DNA from: Paraburkholderia diazotrophica
Lineage (GTDB): Bacteria; Pseudomonadota; Gammaproteobacteria; Burkholderiales; Burkholderiaceae
Assembly: GCF_900108945.1 (NCBI RefSeq)
Contig: NZ_FNYE01000004.1
Coordinates: 1 to 64,000 of the forward strand
DNA: 64,000 nt
Reading direction: 5' to 3'
The translations under genes were made by a program, and so were the position numbers. Numbering within the stretch: the stretch's first letter is position 1; each line of letters opens with the position of its first letter. This document shows, in pieces, positions 27,981-38,738 of this stretch. The notes under the pieces are model-generated. The model was not told the origin of the DNA, did no database searches, and saw nothing but the letters and a program-made list of their open reading frames with translations.

Positions 27981-28286
27981 TTAACCTTTGAGCTGATCGA
28001 GATCCTCGACGTTGATCGTGTCGAGGCTACGGAACAGGGTCACCAGAATTGCGAGGCCGATCGCCGCTTCGGCTGCCGCGACGGTCAGCACGAAGAAGAC
28101 GAAGATCTGGCCATGCACGTCGCCAAGGTAATGCGAGAACGCGACGAAATTCGTGTTGACCGCCAGCAGCATCAGTTCGATCGCCATCAGGATGATGATG
28201 ACGTTGCGACGGTTCAGGAATATGCCGACGACGCTGATCGCGAACAGGATCGCGCCGAGCACGAGGTAATGGGCAAGTGACAACAT
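27981..28286 (-). CDS. nuoK: NADH-quinone oxidoreductase subunit K
   Basis: A 101-residue three-helix subunit. The start [21 protein letters not shown] and the conserved Glu residues in [11 protein letters not shown] and [12 protein letters not shown] of the proton path are present. Length equals that of other NuoK proteins. It lies 17 bases after nuoJ. Confidence 0.97.
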   Translation of the reverse strand: MLSLAHYLVLGAILFAISVVGIFLNRRNVIIILMAIELMLLAVNTNFVAFSHYLGDVHGQIFVFFVLTVAAAEAAIGLAILVTLFRSLDTINVEDLDQLKG

Positions 28287-28303
28287 GTTTCTTCTCCTCT
28301 ACG

Positions 28304-28972
28304 TCAGCTGTTCTTGCCGGCGCCAGCGTCGCCGGTAATGGCTTCAGGTTCAGCCAGACGTTCCTTCTCTGCTGCCATCCTGACCACGCGCACGCGGTCT
28401 TCGCGGCGCACCTTCACCTGCTCCGACACGCGCTGGCGCTTGCTGTCCTTGCCATGACGCGCGGTCAGCGCCATCGCCGCGATGATCGCGACCAGCAGCA
28501 CGAGGCCAGCCACTTCGAACGCGAAGATGTAATCCGTGTAGATGACCTTGCCGATCAGGCGCGTGTTCGACCAGTCGGCGGCGCCCGCAACGGCGGCCGT
28601 CGTGTCGCGCACGGGCTGAACCGTCGCGCCATAGCCGTGCCACAGGATCAGCGCCGTTTCGACCACGATGATGGCGCCCACCACCGCTGCCATCGGCACG
28701 AAGCGTTTGAAGTCGCGCCGCAGCACGTCGAGATTGATGTCCAGCATCATCACGACGAACAGGAACAGCACCATCACCGCGCCGACGTACACCAGCACCA
28801 GCAGGATCGCGAGGAATTCCGCCTGCAGCAGCATCCAGATCGCGGCCGCGTTGAAGAACGCGAGCACGAGGAACAACGCGGATGCCACCGGGTTGCGCGA
28901 AGTGATCACCTTCAGCCCTGACACCGTCAGGAGTAACGCGAAGATGTAGAACAGTACGGTCGTGAATTCCAT
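28304..28972 (-). CDS. nuoJ: NADH-quinone oxidoreductase subunit J
   Basis: A 222-residue membrane subunit with five hydrophobic segments in the first 170 residues. It includes the pi-bulge helix region LVYVGAVMVLFLFVVMML, diagnostic for ND6/NuoJ. The C-terminal ~55 residues are charged and cytoplasmic (KDSKRQRVSEQVKVRRED). It follows a 158-base gap after nuoI that contains a hairpin. Confidence 0.96.
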   Translation of the reverse strand: MEFTTVLFYIFALLLTVSGLKVITSRNPVASALFLVLAFFNAAAIWMLLQAEFLAILLVLVYVGAVMVLFLFVVMMLDINLDVLRRDFKRFVPMAAVVGAIIVVETALILWHGYGATVQPVRDTTAAVAGAADWSNTRLIGKVIYTDYIFAFEVAGLVLLVAIIAAMALTARHGKDSKRQRVSEQVKVRREDRVRVVRMAAEKERLAEPEAITGDAGAGKNS

Positions 28973-29072
28973 GATTACCGATTCATCGTTAGGCCATCGT
29001 CAGGCTTGGTGCTTCGGCGCGCGTCTTCTGATACATCGCTTTCTCTGACGCGGCACCCAAGCGGTCTGGCAG

Positions 29073-29108
29073 CGCCGCACGGTTTTGCGCCTGGTAAGCC
29101 GTGCGGCG
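29073..29108 (-). other. intercistronic hairpin between nuoI and nuoJ
   Basis: CGCCGCACGG (29073-29082) and CCGTGCGGCG (29099-29108) form a 10-bp perfect stem with a 16-base loop, in the only large gap of the distal nuo operon. No T-run follows, so it looks like an RNA-processing or stability element, not a terminator. Confidence 0.55.
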
Positions 29109-29130
29109 TCGAATTGCTATATCAACCCGA

Positions 29131-29619
29131 TCAACGATAGGGTGCGTCGGCTGCCTTGTTCGCAGCGATTTCCGCTTCGTAACGGTCGCCGACTGCCAGC
29201 AGCATGTCCTTCGTGAAGTACAGGTCGCCGCGCTTTTCGCCGTGATATTCGAGGATGTGCGTTTCGACGATCGAATCGACCGGGCAGCTCTCCTCGCAGA
29301 AACCGCAGAAGATGCATTTGGTCAGGTCGATGTCGTAGCGCGTCGTGCGGCGCGTGTTGTCCGCGCGCGTTTCCGATTCGATCGTGATGGCGAGCGCCGG
29401 GCACACCGCTTCGCACAACTTGCATGCGATGCAGCGCTCTTCGCCGTTCTCATAGCGGCGCAGTGCGTGCAGCCCGCGGAAACGCGGCGAGATCGGGGTC
29501 TTCTCTTCCGGGAACTGCACCGTGATCTTGCGCTGGAACGTATAGCGTCCCGTCAACGCGAGGCCTTTCAGCAGTTCGGTGAGAAAGAAGGTCTTGAAGA
29601 AGTTTTGGATTGCGGTCAT
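29131..29619 (-). CDS. nuoI: NADH-quinone oxidoreductase subunit I
   Basis: A 162-residue peripheral-arm subunit with two ferredoxin-type 4Fe-4S motifs: [13 protein letters not shown] and [17 protein letters not shown] (clusters N6a and N6b). They pass electrons from NuoG toward NuoB. Length and motif spacing are standard. It begins 15 bases after nuoH. Confidence 0.97.
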   Translation of the reverse strand: MTAIQNFFKTFFLTELLKGLALTGRYTFQRKITVQFPEEKTPISPRFRGLHALRRYENGEERCIACKLCEAVCPALAITIESETRADNTRRTTRYDIDLTKCIFCGFCEESCPVDSIVETHILEYHGEKRGDLYFTKDMLLAVGDRYEAEIAANKAADAPYR

Positions 29620-29634
29620 GGTTCGTCCGCCTCC

Positions 29635-30699
29635 TTAATTCCAGATATTCAACGGCGACATGATCCAGAGGCCGACCACGATCACCCAGATCACAGTAAC
29701 CGGCAGGAACACCTTCCAGCCCAGACGCATGATCTGGTCATAGCGGTAGCGCGGGAACGTCGCACGCGCCCAGATGAATACCGACAACAGGAAGAATACT
29801 TTCAGCACCAGCCAGAAGATGCCGGGAATGAACGACAGGAACCCGAACGGTGCACTCCAGCCGCCCAGGAACAGGACGGAAGCCAGCGCCGAGATCACGA
29901 TCATGTTGATGTACTCGGCGAGGAAGAACAGCGCGAACGCCATGCCCGAGTAATCGATCATGTGACCTGCGACGATTTCCGACTCGCCTTCCACCACGTC
30001 GAACGGATGGCGGTTCGTTTCGGCGATGCCCGAGATGAAGTACACGACGAACGCGGGCAGCAGCGGCAGCCAGTTCCACGACAGGAACGTCACGCCGTGG
30101 CTCGCGAAGATGCCGCGCATCTGCGATCCGACGATGTCCGAGAGGTTCATCGTGCCTGCCGTCATCATCACGACGACGAGCGCGAAGCCCATCGAGATTT
30201 CGTACGACACCATCTGTGCCGCCGCGCGCATCGCGCCGAGGAACGCGTACTTCGAGTTCGACGCCCAGCCGGCGAGAATCACGCCATACACGCCCATCGA
30301 CGAAATCGAGATTGCGTACAGCAGCCCCGCGTTGATGTCACCGAGCACCGCGCCCGACTGGAACGGAATCACCGCCCACACCGCGAAGGCGGGGACCACC
30401 ACCATGATCGGCGCGATCAGGTAGATCCAGCGGCTCGCTTGCGTCGGCTGAATCACTTCCTTGAGGAGCAGCTTCAGCACGTCGGCGATCGGCTGCAGGA
30501 GACCTGCCGGACCGACGCGGTTCGGGCCGAGACGCACGTGCATCCAGCCGATCAGCTTCCGTTCCCACAGGATCAGGTAAGCCACGCACAACAGGATCGC
30601 GACGGACACCACGAGGATGCGCACGAGTGCCCACACCGTAGGCCAGGCCACGCCGAGAAGCTGGCTGCCGCCCGAGTTGATCGTATCGAACAAGGTCAT
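29635..30699 (-). CDS. nuoH: NADH-quinone oxidoreductase subunit H
   Basis: A 354-residue membrane subunit with eight or more helices that forms part of the quinone-access chamber. [22 protein letters not shown] is the family signature, and SELPFD-type loop residues appear as [17 protein letters not shown]. It abuts nuoG directly: nuoG ends at 30700 and nuoH begins at 30699. Confidence 0.97.
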   Translation of the reverse strand: MTLFDTINSGGSQLLGVAWPTVWALVRILVVSVAILLCVAYLILWERKLIGWMHVRLGPNRVGPAGLLQPIADVLKLLLKEVIQPTQASRWIYLIAPIMVVVPAFAVWAVIPFQSGAVLGDINAGLLYAISISSMGVYGVILAGWASNSKYAFLGAMRAAAQMVSYEISMGFALVVVMMTAGTMNLSDIVGSQMRGIFASHGVTFLSWNWLPLLPAFVVYFISGIAETNRHPFDVVEGESEIVAGHMIDYSGMAFALFFLAEYINMIVISALASVLFLGGWSAPFGFLSFIPGIFWLVLKVFFLLSVFIWARATFPRYRYDQIMRLGWKVFLPVTVIWVIVVGLWIMSPLNIWN

Positions 30700-33033
30700 T
30701 TACGCCTTCTCCACCACCAGTTCACCGAACAGGCTGCCCAGCGCTGCACCGGCAGGCGTCGCCGCCGATACGCGGACGACCGTCTCCGCAAGATTCGCAT
30801 CTCGCACGGCCGGAACCTGCACCGAGCGATCGCCCTGACGAACGCGCACCGCGTCGCCTTCCTTCAAACCCAGCTTGTCGAACAGCGCCGCCGGCAAACC
30901 GACCGTGTGCGCGGCACGCGCGGCCGCCGTCAGCTGCAACGACTCTGCGCGGCGCACGAGCGGATCGGCGTGATAGATCGGCACATCGGCGATGCGCTCG
31001 AACGTGCCATCCGCCGCTTTAGCCGCGCTGCTGCGCGCGACGGCCGTCGTCGTTCTGTTCGACAGGCGCGGCGTCAGATCGCCATCGCCCAATGCGGCGA
31101 CGCGCACTTCTTCAGCCGTGTCGTATTCGAAGCCCGGCACGCCGAGCAGGCTGCCCAGCACGCGCAGAACCTTCCATGCGGGTCGCGTATCGCCCAGCGG
31201 ACGCACGACGCCGTTGAACATCTGCACCGTGCCTTCCGCGTTGATGAACGTGCCGGCCGTTTCCGAGAACGGCGCGATCGGCAGCAGGACGTCCGCGTAT
31301 TCGGCGCCCGTCTGGAACGGCGACATCACGACGACCATTTCCGCCTGATTCAGCGCGGCGAGCGCTTGCGCCGGGTTGGCCGTATCGAATTCCGGTTCGA
31401 AGTTCAGCAGCACATAACCCTTGCGCGGCTGCTCGAATACTTCGCGAGCGTTCAGACCGCCCTCGCCCGGCAACGCGCCGACGAGATGAGCGCCGACCGT
31501 GTTCGCCGCTTCCGTCAGGAAGCCGAGCGATGCGCCCGTTGCATCAGCGATCCATTGAGCCGCTGCGTGGATGCGCGCGAACTCCGGATGCTGGACAGCG
31601 CCGTTGCCGAGCAGCACGACGCGGAGTTCGCCCGTGATGAGCGATGCAGCCGTCTGCTTCGCGACGTCCGACGCCTGCGCGCCTGCGAACGCTTCCGGCA
31701 ACGCGGTGCCCTTTGCTTCCGACACGGCGGCAGCGATGCCGGCCAGTTCGCCGAGCCATGCGGACGGTGCCGCGGCGATGCGTGTAGCTTGCGGGATCAG
31801 CGCGTCGTCGCGCGTCGCCTGCAGCAGTGTGATCTTCGCGCCGCCCTTCGCGGCCTGGCGCAGACGCGCGGCGAACAGCGGATGGTCGCGACGCAGCGAC
31901 GAGCCGATCACCAATGCCGAATCGAGCGTCGACAGATTGGCGATAGCCGTACCCAGCCACGGCGTGCCGTTTGCACCCGCCGGGAAGTCCGTCTGACGCA
32001 GACGGAAATCGACATTCGGCGTACCGACCGCATCCGCGATTTTCTTCAGCAGGAACAGTTCTTCGACCGTGCTGTGCGCGCTGCCGAGCGCGGCAAACGC
32101 GTCCGCGCCGTGATCCGCCTTGATGCCCTTCAGGCCCTTGATGACGTATTCGAGCGCTGTCTGCCAGTCCGTCTCGATCCACTGACCGCCTTGCTTGAGC
32201 ATCGGGCGCGTCAGACGTTCCGGGCTGTTCAGGCCTTCGTACGAGAAACGGTCCTTGTCCGAAATCCAGCACTCGTTGATCGCTTCGTTCTCGAACGGCA
32301 GCACGCGCATCACGCGGTTGTTCTTCACCTGCACGACGAGGTTCGCGCCGACGGAATCGTGCGGGCTCACCGACTTGCGGCGCGATAGTTCCCACGTACG
32401 GGCGCTGTAGCGGAACGGCTTGCTGGTCAGCGCGCCGACGGGGCACAGGTCGATCATGTTGCCCGAGAGTTCGGAGTCGACCGTCTTGCCGACGAACGAC
32501 GTGATTTCCGAGTGCTCGCCACGGCCCAGCATGCCGAGTTCCATCACGCCGGCGATTTCTTCGCCGAAGCGGACGCAGCGCGTGCAGTGAATGCAGCGCG
32601 TCATTTCTTCCATCGAGATCAGCGGGCCGACGTTCTTGTGGAACACGACGCGCTTCTCTTCGCTATAACGCGACGACGACTTGCCGTAACCGACGGCCAG
32701 ATCCTGCAGCTGACACTCGCCGCCCTGATCGCAGATCGGGCAATCGAGCGGGTGATTGATCAGCAGGAACTCCATCACCGATTGCTGACCCTTCACCGCC
32801 TTTTCCGACTTCGTGCGCACGATCATGCCCGCCGACACCGGCGTTGCGCATGCAGGCACGGCCTTTGGCATCTTCTCGACATCGACGAGACACATCCGGC
32901 AGTTGGCCGCAATCGACAGCTTCTTGTGATAGCAGAAGTGAGGGATGTAGGTATCGACCTTATGCGCAGCCTGAATGATCATGCTGCCTTCGGCCACCTC
33001 TACTTTCTTGCCGTCTATTTCAAGTTCAACCAT
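30700..33033 (-). CDS. nuoG: NADH-quinone oxidoreductase subunit G
   Basis: A 777-residue iron-sulfur subunit. The N-terminal ferredoxin domain has CYHKKLSIAANCRMCLVD and PACATP for the 2Fe-2S cluster N1b. HPLDCPICDQGGECQLQD binds N5 and CIHCTRCVRFGEEI begins the N4 motif. A molybdopterin-oxidoreductase-like domain without cofactor occupies residues 220-620. The ATG at 33033 is used, because the upstream TTG at 33042 merges with the AAGGAAG ribosome-binding site. Confidence 0.96.
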   Translation of the reverse strand: MVELEIDGKKVEVAEGSMIIQAAHKVDTYIPHFCYHKKLSIAANCRMCLVDVEKMPKAVPACATPVSAGMIVRTKSEKAVKGQQSVMEFLLINHPLDCPICDQGGECQLQDLAVGYGKSSSRYSEEKRVVFHKNVGPLISMEEMTRCIHCTRCVRFGEEIAGVMELGMLGRGEHSEITSFVGKTVDSELSGNMIDLCPVGALTSKPFRYSARTWELSRRKSVSPHDSVGANLVVQVKNNRVMRVLPFENEAINECWISDKDRFSYEGLNSPERLTRPMLKQGGQWIETDWQTALEYVIKGLKGIKADHGADAFAALGSAHSTVEELFLLKKIADAVGTPNVDFRLRQTDFPAGANGTPWLGTAIANLSTLDSALVIGSSLRRDHPLFAARLRQAAKGGAKITLLQATRDDALIPQATRIAAAPSAWLGELAGIAAAVSEAKGTALPEAFAGAQASDVAKQTAASLITGELRVVLLGNGAVQHPEFARIHAAAQWIADATGASLGFLTEAANTVGAHLVGALPGEGGLNAREVFEQPRKGYVLLNFEPEFDTANPAQALAALNQAEMVVVMSPFQTGAEYADVLLPIAPFSETAGTFINAEGTVQMFNGVVRPLGDTRPAWKVLRVLGSLLGVPGFEYDTAEEVRVAALGDGDLTPRLSNRTTTAVARSSAAKAADGTFERIADVPIYHADPLVRRAESLQLTAAARAAHTVGLPAALFDKLGLKEGDAVRVRQGDRSVQVPAVRDANLAETVVRVSAATPAGAALGSLFGELVVEKA

Positions 33034-33080
33034 GATGGTCAATCTTCCTTAACCTGTTACCGCTCAATCGTTCGCCCGCT

Positions 33081-33108
33081 CGCCGCTGCGCTGTTGCGCG
33101 AAGCGGCG
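33081..33108 (-). other. intercistronic hairpin between nuoF and nuoG
   Basis: CGCCGCT (33081-33087) pairs with AGCGGCG (33102-33108), and GCGC (33088-33091) with GCGC (33096-33099) around a TGTT loop, giving a nearly continuous 11-bp stem. It lies in the 97-base gap between nuoF and nuoG with no T-run. Confidence 0.5.
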
Positions 33109-33130
33109 GCTCCTGCGCTTGCCTCTGGCG

Positions 33131-34459
33131 TTATGCAGCGACCGTTTCCGATGCCGCCGCTGCGCCCGCATGACCGCCGACGAGGCAACGCTTGTTGGCG
33201 ACGTGATACTCGAATTCGTCCCAGTAGTGCTTGAGCATGCCGCGCACGGGCATGGCAGCCGCATCGCCGAGCGCGCAGATCGTGCGGCCCATGATGTTCT
33301 CGGCGACCGAGTTCAGCAGATCCAGATCTTCCTGGCGGCCGAGGCCGTGTTCGATGCGATGCACGACGCGATACAGCCAGCCCGTGCCTTCGCGGCACGG
33401 CGTGCACTGACCGCACGACTCTTCGTAATAGAAGTACGACAGACGCAACAGCGAGCGCACCATGCAGCGCGTCTCGTCCATCACGATGACGGCGCCGGAA
33501 CCCAGCATCGAACCCGCCTTCGCGATCGAATCGTAGTCCATGTCGGTTTGCATCATGATGTCGCCCGGAACCACGGGCGCCGACGAACCGCCGGGAATCA
33601 CGGCCTTGATCTTCTTGCCGCCGCGCATGCCGCCCGCAAGTTCCATCAGCGTCGAGAACGGCGTGCCGAGCGGGATCTCATAGTTGCCCGGACGCTCGAC
33701 GTCACCCGACACCGAGAAGATCTTCGTGCCACCGTTGTTCGGCTTGCCCATTTCGAGGTAAGCCTGCGGACCGACCTCCAGCAGGAACGGCACGGCTGCG
33801 AACGTTTCGGTGTTGTTGATCGTGGTCGGCTTGCCGTACACGCCGAAGCTCGCCGGGAACGGCGGCTTGAAGCGCGGCTGACCCTTCTTGCCTTCCAGCG
33901 ATTCGAGCAGCGCAGTTTCTTCGCCGCAGATGTAGGCGCCGTAACCGTGGTGCGCATGCAGCTGGAACGAGAAGCCCGAGCCCATGATGTTGTCGCCGAG
34001 GAAACCGGCTGCGCGCGCTTCCTCCAGCGCCTCTTCGAAGCGCTTGTACACTTCGAAGATTTCGCCGTGGATATAGTTGTAGCCGACCGTGATGCCCATC
34101 GCGTACGCACCGATGGCCATGCCCTCGATCAGCGAATGCGGATTCCACCGCAGGATGTCGCGGTCCTTGAACGTGCCCGGCTCACCCTCGTCCGAGTTGC
34201 AGACGAGATACTTCTGCCCCGGAAACTGACGCGGCATGAAGCTCCACTTCAGGCCGGTCGGGAAGCCCGCACCGCCGCGGCCGCGCAGACCCGAAGCCTT
34301 CACGTCGGCGATCACCTGCTCCGGCGGAATCTTCTCTTCGAGGATACGGCGCAGCTGCTTGTAACCACCGCGCGCCACGTAGTCTTGAAGATGCCAGTTG
34401 TCGCCGTTCAGGCCGGCGAGAATCAGCGGTTTGATGTGACGATCGTGCAAAGACGTCAT
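33131..34459 (-). CDS. nuoF: NADH-quinone oxidoreductase subunit F
   Basis: A 442-residue flavin-binding subunit that oxidises [20 protein letters not shown] is the FMN/NADH glycine motif, [14 protein letters not shown] follows, and [15 protein letters not shown] with a later Cys in TICALGD binds cluster N3. The ATG at 34459 overlaps the nuoE stop (ATGA), with GAGGAAC inside nuoE; a longer frame into nuoE was rejected. Confidence 0.97.
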   Translation of the reverse strand: MTSLHDRHIKPLILAGLNGDNWHLQDYVARGGYKQLRRILEEKIPPEQVIADVKASGLRGRGGAGFPTGLKWSFMPRQFPGQKYLVCNSDEGEPGTFKDRDILRWNPHSLIEGMAIGAYAMGITVGYNYIHGEIFEVYKRFEEALEEARAAGFLGDNIMGSGFSFQLHAHHGYGAYICGEETALLESLEGKKGQPRFKPPFPASFGVYGKPTTINNTETFAAVPFLLEVGPQAYLEMGKPNNGGTKIFSVSGDVERPGNYEIPLGTPFSTLMELAGGMRGGKKIKAVIPGGSSAPVVPGDIMMQTDMDYDSIAKAGSMLGSGAVIVMDETRCMVRSLLRLSYFYYEESCGQCTPCREGTGWLYRVVHRIEHGLGRQEDLDLLNSVAENIMGRTICALGDAAAMPVRGMLKHYWDEFEYHVANKRCLVGGHAGAAAASETVAA

Positions 34460-34941
34460 TTCGAAAGTTCCTCGAGCAGCTGGTCGATCTTCTCGCGGCT
34501 CATGAAGCTGCACATCCGATGGTTGTTCACGAGCAGCACGGGAGCGTCACCGCACGAACCCATGCACTCGCCCTCTTTCAGGGTGAACTTGCCGTCCGGG
34601 GTGGTTTCGCCGAAGTCGATGCCGAGCTTCTGCTTCAGATATTCGGCGGCGCTGTCCGAACCGCCATCGGGACCGAGCTGGCACGGCAGGTTCGTGCAGA
34701 GCGTGATCTTGTGTTTGCCGACGGGCGAAGTCTCGAACATCGTGTAGAAGGTCGCGACCTCCTGCACGGCGACGGCCGGCATGCCGAGATAGTCCGCGAC
34801 GAACTCCATCAGTTCGGGCGACAGCCAGCCATGTTCCTGCTGACCGACGGCCAGCGCCGCCATCACGGCGGACTGTTTCTGATCGGCGGGGTACTTCGTG
34901 ATCGCACGATCGATTTCTTTCAGGCCTTCAGCTGAGATCAT
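34456..34941 (-). CDS. nuoE: NADH-quinone oxidoreductase subunit E
   Basis: A 161-residue thioredoxin-like 2Fe-2S subunit (cluster N1a). The four cysteines are in LCTNLPCQL and [11 protein letters not shown]. The ATG at 34941 gives the conserved start [14 protein letters not shown]; an upstream TTG at 34962 would add seven residues, and the GAAAGAG preceding the ATG is a weak site. It overlaps nuoF by four bases. Confidence 0.96.
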   Translation of the reverse strand: MISAEGLKEIDRAITKYPADQKQSAVMAALAVGQQEHGWLSPELMEFVADYLGMPAVAVQEVATFYTMFETSPVGKHKITLCTNLPCQLGPDGGSDSAAEYLKQKLGIDFGETTPDGKFTLKEGECMGSCGDAPVLLVNNHRMCSFMSREKIDQLLEELSK

Positions 34942-34980
34942 TTTCAGACACGACTCTTTCAATTCCTACCGAACGAAAAC

Positions 34981-35006
34981 CTGTCGCGCACTGCGTGTTG
35001 CGACAG
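34981..35006 (-). other. intercistronic hairpin between nuoD and nuoE
   Basis: CTGTCGC (34981-34987) pairs with GCGACAG (35000-35006) around a 12-base loop in the 158-base gap between nuoD and nuoE, without a T-run. The rest of the gap is GC-rich with no reading frame of note. Confidence 0.5.
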
Positions 35007-35099
35007 ACCCGGCGTTCCTTTGCTTGACGCGCGCCCCGCTTCTCATGCGTTATCGGCTACGTGAGCGCGCGCCTTGATGAATACTGCTAGTGAATTCGC

Positions 35100-36353
35100 C
35101 TAGCGATCGACTTCACCGAACACGATGTCTTGCGTGCCGATGATCGTCACGGCGTCGGCGATCATGTGACCGCGCGCCATTTCGTCGAGCGCGGACAGAT
35201 GCGCATAACCCGGCGCGCGAATCTTCAGGCGGTACGGCTTGTTCGCGCCATCCGACACCAGATAGATGCCGAACTCGCCTTTCGGATGCTCGACGGCCGC
35301 GTATGCTTCACCTTCCGGCACGTGGAAGCCTTCCGTGAAGAGCTTGAAGTGGTGAATCAGCTCTTCCATGTTCGACTTCATGCCGACGCGCGACGGCGGC
35401 GCGACCTTGTGATTGTCCGTCATCACAGGGCCGGGATTCTTGCGCAGCCATTCAATGCACTGTTTCACGATACGCGTGGATTGACGCATTTCTTCGACAC
35501 GCACCAGATAACGGTCGTAGCAATCGCCATTCACGCCCACGGGGATGTCGAAGTCCAGCTGGTCATACACTTCATACGGCTGCTTCTTGCGCAGATCCCA
35601 CTCGACGCCCGAGCCGCGCAGCATCGCGCCCGTCAGGCCCAACTGCAACGCGCGCTCCGGACTCACGACGCCGATGCCGACCAGACGCTGTTTCCAGATG
35701 CGGTTGTCGGTGAGCAGCGTTTCGTACTCGTCGACGTACTTCGGGAAGCGGTTGAAGAAGTCTTCGATGAAGTCGAGCAGCGAGCCCTGGCGGTTCTCGT
35801 TCAGCTTCGACAATGCCTTCGCATTGCGAATCTTCGATGCCTTGTATTGCGGCATCGCGTCCGGCAGATCGCGATAGACGCCGCCCGGACGATAGTACGC
35901 AGCGTGCATCCGTGCACCGGATACCGCTTCATACACGTCCATCAGGTCTTCGCGCTCGCGGAACGCGTAGAGAAACACCGCCATCGCGCCGACGTCGAGC
36001 GCGTGCGCGCCGATCCACATCAGGTGGTTCAGCACGCGCGTGACTTCGTCGAACAGCACGCGGATGTACTTTGCGCGGATGGGCACGTCGATGCCGAGCA
36101 GCTTTTCGATCGCGAGCACATAGCCGTGTTCGTTGACCATCATCGACACGTAGTCGAGACGGTCCATGTACGGCACCGACTGGATGAACGTCTTGTTCTC
36201 CGCGAGCTTTTCCGTCGCACGGTGCAGGAGGCCGATGTGCGGATCGGCGCGCTGGATCACTTCGCCGTCGAGTTCCAGCACGAGGCGCAGCACGCCGTGC
36301 GCTGCCGGGTGCTGCGGGCCGAAGTTGAGCGTGTAGTTCTTGATCTCTGCCAT
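35100..36353 (-). CDS. nuoD: NADH-quinone oxidoreductase subunit D
   Basis: A 417-residue 49-kDa-type subunit forming the quinone site with Nuo[21 protein letters not shown] contains the conserved His/Asp quinone-pocket loop, and [14 protein letters not shown] follows. The terminal [12 protein letters not shown] is invariant. It is a separate gene from nuoC, as in most bacteria outside the enterics. Confidence 0.97.
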   Translation of the reverse strand: MAEIKNYTLNFGPQHPAAHGVLRLVLELDGEVIQRADPHIGLLHRATEKLAENKTFIQSVPYMDRLDYVSMMVNEHGYVLAIEKLLGIDVPIRAKYIRVLFDEVTRVLNHLMWIGAHALDVGAMAVFLYAFREREDLMDVYEAVSGARMHAAYYRPGGVYRDLPDAMPQYKASKIRNAKALSKLNENRQGSLLDFIEDFFNRFPKYVDEYETLLTDNRIWKQRLVGIGVVSPERALQLGLTGAMLRGSGVEWDLRKKQPYEVYDQLDFDIPVGVNGDCYDRYLVRVEEMRQSTRIVKQCIEWLRKNPGPVMTDNHKVAPPSRVGMKSNMEELIHHFKLFTEGFHVPEGEAYAAVEHPKGEFGIYLVSDGANKPYRLKIRAPGYAHLSALDEMARGHMIADAVTIIGTQDIVFGEVDR

Positions 36354-36362
36354 GACGTTCTC

Positions 36363-36965
36363 TTAGTGTTTCAGGCCGCCATAGTGATCCTCGCGGATCA
36401 CGCGCGGCGTGATTTCCCGAGGCTCGATCGTCACCGGCTGATAGACGACGCGCTTCTCTTCCGGGTCGTAGCGCATTTCGACGTAGCCGGAAACCGGGAA
36501 ATCCTTGCGGAACGGATGACCGATGAAACCGTAATCGGTCAGGATGCGGCGCAGGTCCGGATGACCTTCGAAGACGATGCCGTACAGGTCGAACGCTTCA
36601 CGCTCGTACCAGTTGGCCGAATTCCAGATCTCGACGACCGACGGAACCAGAGGCACATCGTCGTCCGGTGCGAACACGCGCACGCGCAGGCGCCAGTTGT
36701 TCGAGATGGACAGCAGATGCAGGACGGCGGCAAAACGCGGACCTTCGTAAGCGCCTTCACCGTAAGTTTGATAGTCAACACCACACAGGTCGATCAACTG
36801 CTCGAAGTGCAGCGTCGCGTCATCGCGCAGACGCTTTGCCACTTCGAGGTAGTCGCCCGCTTTCACGACGATGGTCAGCTCACCGACAGATTCGGTGATG
36901 CTCGTCAGGCGGCCGCCAAAGGCCGCCTCGAGGTTCGCTTTGAGGGTCTCGAGTTTGCTTGCCAT
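36363..36965 (-). CDS. nuoC: NADH-quinone oxidoreductase subunit C
   Basis: A 200-residue 30-kDa-type subunit. The family signature ERE(A)[21 protein letters not shown] appears at about residues 115-140. The C-terminal half ([23 protein letters not shown]) is the usual extension. It lies 9 bases from nuoD and 21 bases after nuoB. Confidence 0.97.
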   Translation of the reverse strand: MASKLETLKANLEAAFGGRLTSITESVGELTIVVKAGDYLEVAKRLRDDATLHFEQLIDLCGVDYQTYGEGAYEGPRFAAVLHLLSISNNWRLRVRVFAPDDDVPLVPSVVEIWNSANWYEREAFDLYGIVFEGHPDLRRILTDYGFIGHPFRKDFPVSGYVEMRYDPEEKRVVYQPVTIEPREITPRVIREDHYGGLKH

Positions 36966-36986
36966 ATTGTGGGGGAGGCTCTGGCT

Positions 36987-37466
36987 TTATTGACGGGCGA
37001 TGGTATTGGTGCGGCGGATCTTCGCCTGCAGCTGGATCACGCCGTACACCAGCGCTTCAGCCGTGGGCGGGCAGCCCGGCACATACACATCGACGGGGAC
37101 GATACGGTCGCAGCCACGCACCACCGAATACGAGTAGTGATAATAGCCACCGCCGTTCGCGCACGAACCCATCGAGATCACCCAGCGCGGCTCGGCCATC
37201 TGGTCGTAGACCTTGCGCAGCGCAGGCGCCATCTTGTTGCACAGCGTGCCGGCGACGATCATCACATCCGACTGACGCGGACTCGGACGAAACACTACGC
37301 CGAAACGGTCGAGGTCATAACGGGCGGCGCCCGCATGCATCATCTCGACAGCACAACACGCGAGACCGAACGTCATCGGCCACAGCGAACCGGTACGCGT
37401 CCAGTTGATCAGCTTGTCAGCCGTGGTGGTGACAAACCCTTCCTTCAAGACCCCTTCGATACTCAT
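36987..37466 (-). CDS. nuoB: NADH-quinone oxidoreductase subunit B
   Basis: A 159-residue PSST-type subunit that carries the terminal 4Fe-4S cluster N2. The adjacent cysteines in [11 protein letters not shown], the Cys of [10 protein letters not shown] and that of [11 protein letters not shown] are all present. The ATG at 37466 has GGAGTGG upstream. A longer frame would add 14 residues and reach toward nuoA. Confidence 0.97.
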
Positions 37467-37528
37467 TTGTTTTCCACTCCAGACGGGCGGCGAGCCGTCG
37501 CCACCCATGCAAACCGGCGATTAACCCG

Positions 37529-37888
37529 TCACTCCCAATCAAGGCCACCTTTCTTCCAGATATAGGCGAAGCCCAACAGGAATTCGAGCAGAAAAATCAT
37601 CATCGAGATGAAGCCCGGCCAGCCGATATCGCGCAGGGCAACACCCCACGGGAACAGGAACGCCGTTTCAAGGTCGAAAATGATGAAGAGAATGGCAACC
37701 AGGTAGTAGCGCACATCGAATTTCATGCGCGCATCTTCGAACGCTTCGAAGCCGCACTCGTACGGTGCGTTCTTTTCGGTATCCGGCCGATTCGGACCGA
37801 GGATCTTGCCGATACTGACCAGTGCTACGCCTAAACCGGTGCCCACGAGGAGGAACAACAATACGGGGAAATAGGCTGCGAGGTTCAA
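37529..37888 (-). CDS. nuoA: NADH-quinone oxidoreductase subunit A
   Basis: A 119-residue three-helix subunit and first gene of the nuo operon. YECGFEAF with the conserved Cys in the loop after helix 1 and [11 protein letters not shown] are diagnostic. No ATG gives the right N-terminus. The start is TTG at 37888, read as [12 protein letters not shown], with GAGGA 5 bases upstream. The TTG start may keep translation of the first subunit modest. Confidence 0.95.
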   Translation of the reverse strand: MNLAAYFPVLLFLLVGTGLGVALVSIGKILGPNRPDTEKNAPYECGFEAFEDARMKFDVRYYLVAILFIIFDLETAFLFPWGVALRDIGWPGFISMMIFLLEFLLGFAYIWKKGGLDWE

Positions 37889-38015
37889 AGCTATCCTCAA
37901 TCGGTTGGTTCTGAGTGACGTCAGGAGGAGACGTGGACTACTTTGAACAACCCCTGACGCGAAACACTTCGGGATGCTTGATGTCGAAAGCCCACAGCAA
38001 ACGCAACCCTGGAAG

Positions 38016-38054
38016 TGAAAATGCCAGCCGAAGCTGAAGCAAGCGGCTGGCATT
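38016..38054 (-). terminator. terminator after tRNA-Leu
   Basis: An 11-bp perfect stem (AATGCCAGCCG 38020-38030 with CGGCTGGCATT 38044-38054) followed on the minus strand by TTTT, directly after the tRNA 3' end. It separates the tpiA-secG-tRNA transcript from nuoA, which then needs its own promoter in the remaining ~130 bases, or read-through. Confidence 0.75.
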
Positions 38055-38063
38055 AGATAACAT

Positions 38064-38148
38064 TGGTGCCGACGGCGAGACTCGAACTCGCACAGCTTTC
38101 GCCACTACCCCCTCAAGATAGCGTGTCTACCAATTTCACCACGTCGGC
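38064..38148 (-). tRNA. tRNA-Leu(GAG)
   Basis: Read on the minus strand, the acceptor GCCGACG/CGTCGGC, a D-arm with GAAATTGGTAGAC, anticodon stem CTATC/GGTAG with loop TTGAGGG (anticodon GAG, reading CUC/CUU), a long variable arm and the TTCGAGTC T-loop are all present. CCA is encoded. The class II long variable arm is normal for leucine tRNAs. Confidence 0.96.
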
Positions 38149-38260
38149 ACTGTCTGCAATCCGGGAAAACAACTTGTAAAACCCGCGAATCGCTTCAAGA
38201 CTTGAATTGTAACCCGCCTAAGCAGTTTGTTCAACGCACAAACGCGTTTTCTTCGAAAAT

Positions 38261-38650
38261 TTATTTCGGCACATCCTGGCCTGGCGCAGAAGCTGCAGAT
38301 GCAGCAACTGCAGCCGATGCATTAGCCGGTGCAGACGCAGCAGGAGCAACCGATGCAGCCACAGGAGCCGCTGCAGAAGCACCACCGAGCACGCCTGCCG
38401 AAGGTTTCGAATGGTAAGCGCCGATGTACGTCAGTGCCAACGTGGTGACGAAGAACACTGCCGCCAGTATCGCAGTCGTACGTGACAGAAAATTAGCAGA
38501 GCCCGTCGCGCCGAAGAGACTGCCCGATGCGCCACTACCGAAGGCCGCACCCATGTCGGCGCCCTTGCCGTGCTGCAAAAGCACGAGGCCGATGACGCCA
38601 AGCGCCGACAGCAACTGCACGACAATGATCAACGTTTTCAAATACAGCAT
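38261..38650 (-). CDS. secG: preprotein translocase subunit SecG
   Basis: A 129-residue two-helix Sec translocon subunit. Helix 1 is about residues 3-22 and helix 2 about 52-72. [24 protein letters not shown] is the conserved loop. The C-terminal 50 residues are an Ala/Ser/Pro-rich tail, as is usual in Burkholderia. The ATG at 38650 follows AGGTGAG; an in-frame GTG at 38659 lies inside that site. It is downstream of tpiA and upstream of tRNA-Leu. Confidence 0.95.
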   Translation of the reverse strand: MLYLKTLIIVVQLLSALGVIGLVLLQHGKGADMGAAFGSGASGSLFGATGSANFLSRTTAILAAVFFVTTLALTYIGAYHSKPSAGVLGGASAAAPVAASVAPAASAPANASAAVAASAASAPGQDVPK

Positions 38651-38738
38651 CACACTCACCTGAGTCTTTATTTAACCGCGCAACAACACATGCTGCGCGT
38701 AATGGGTCATCCTCGCCCGGGCACTCTATTTTGTTGTG

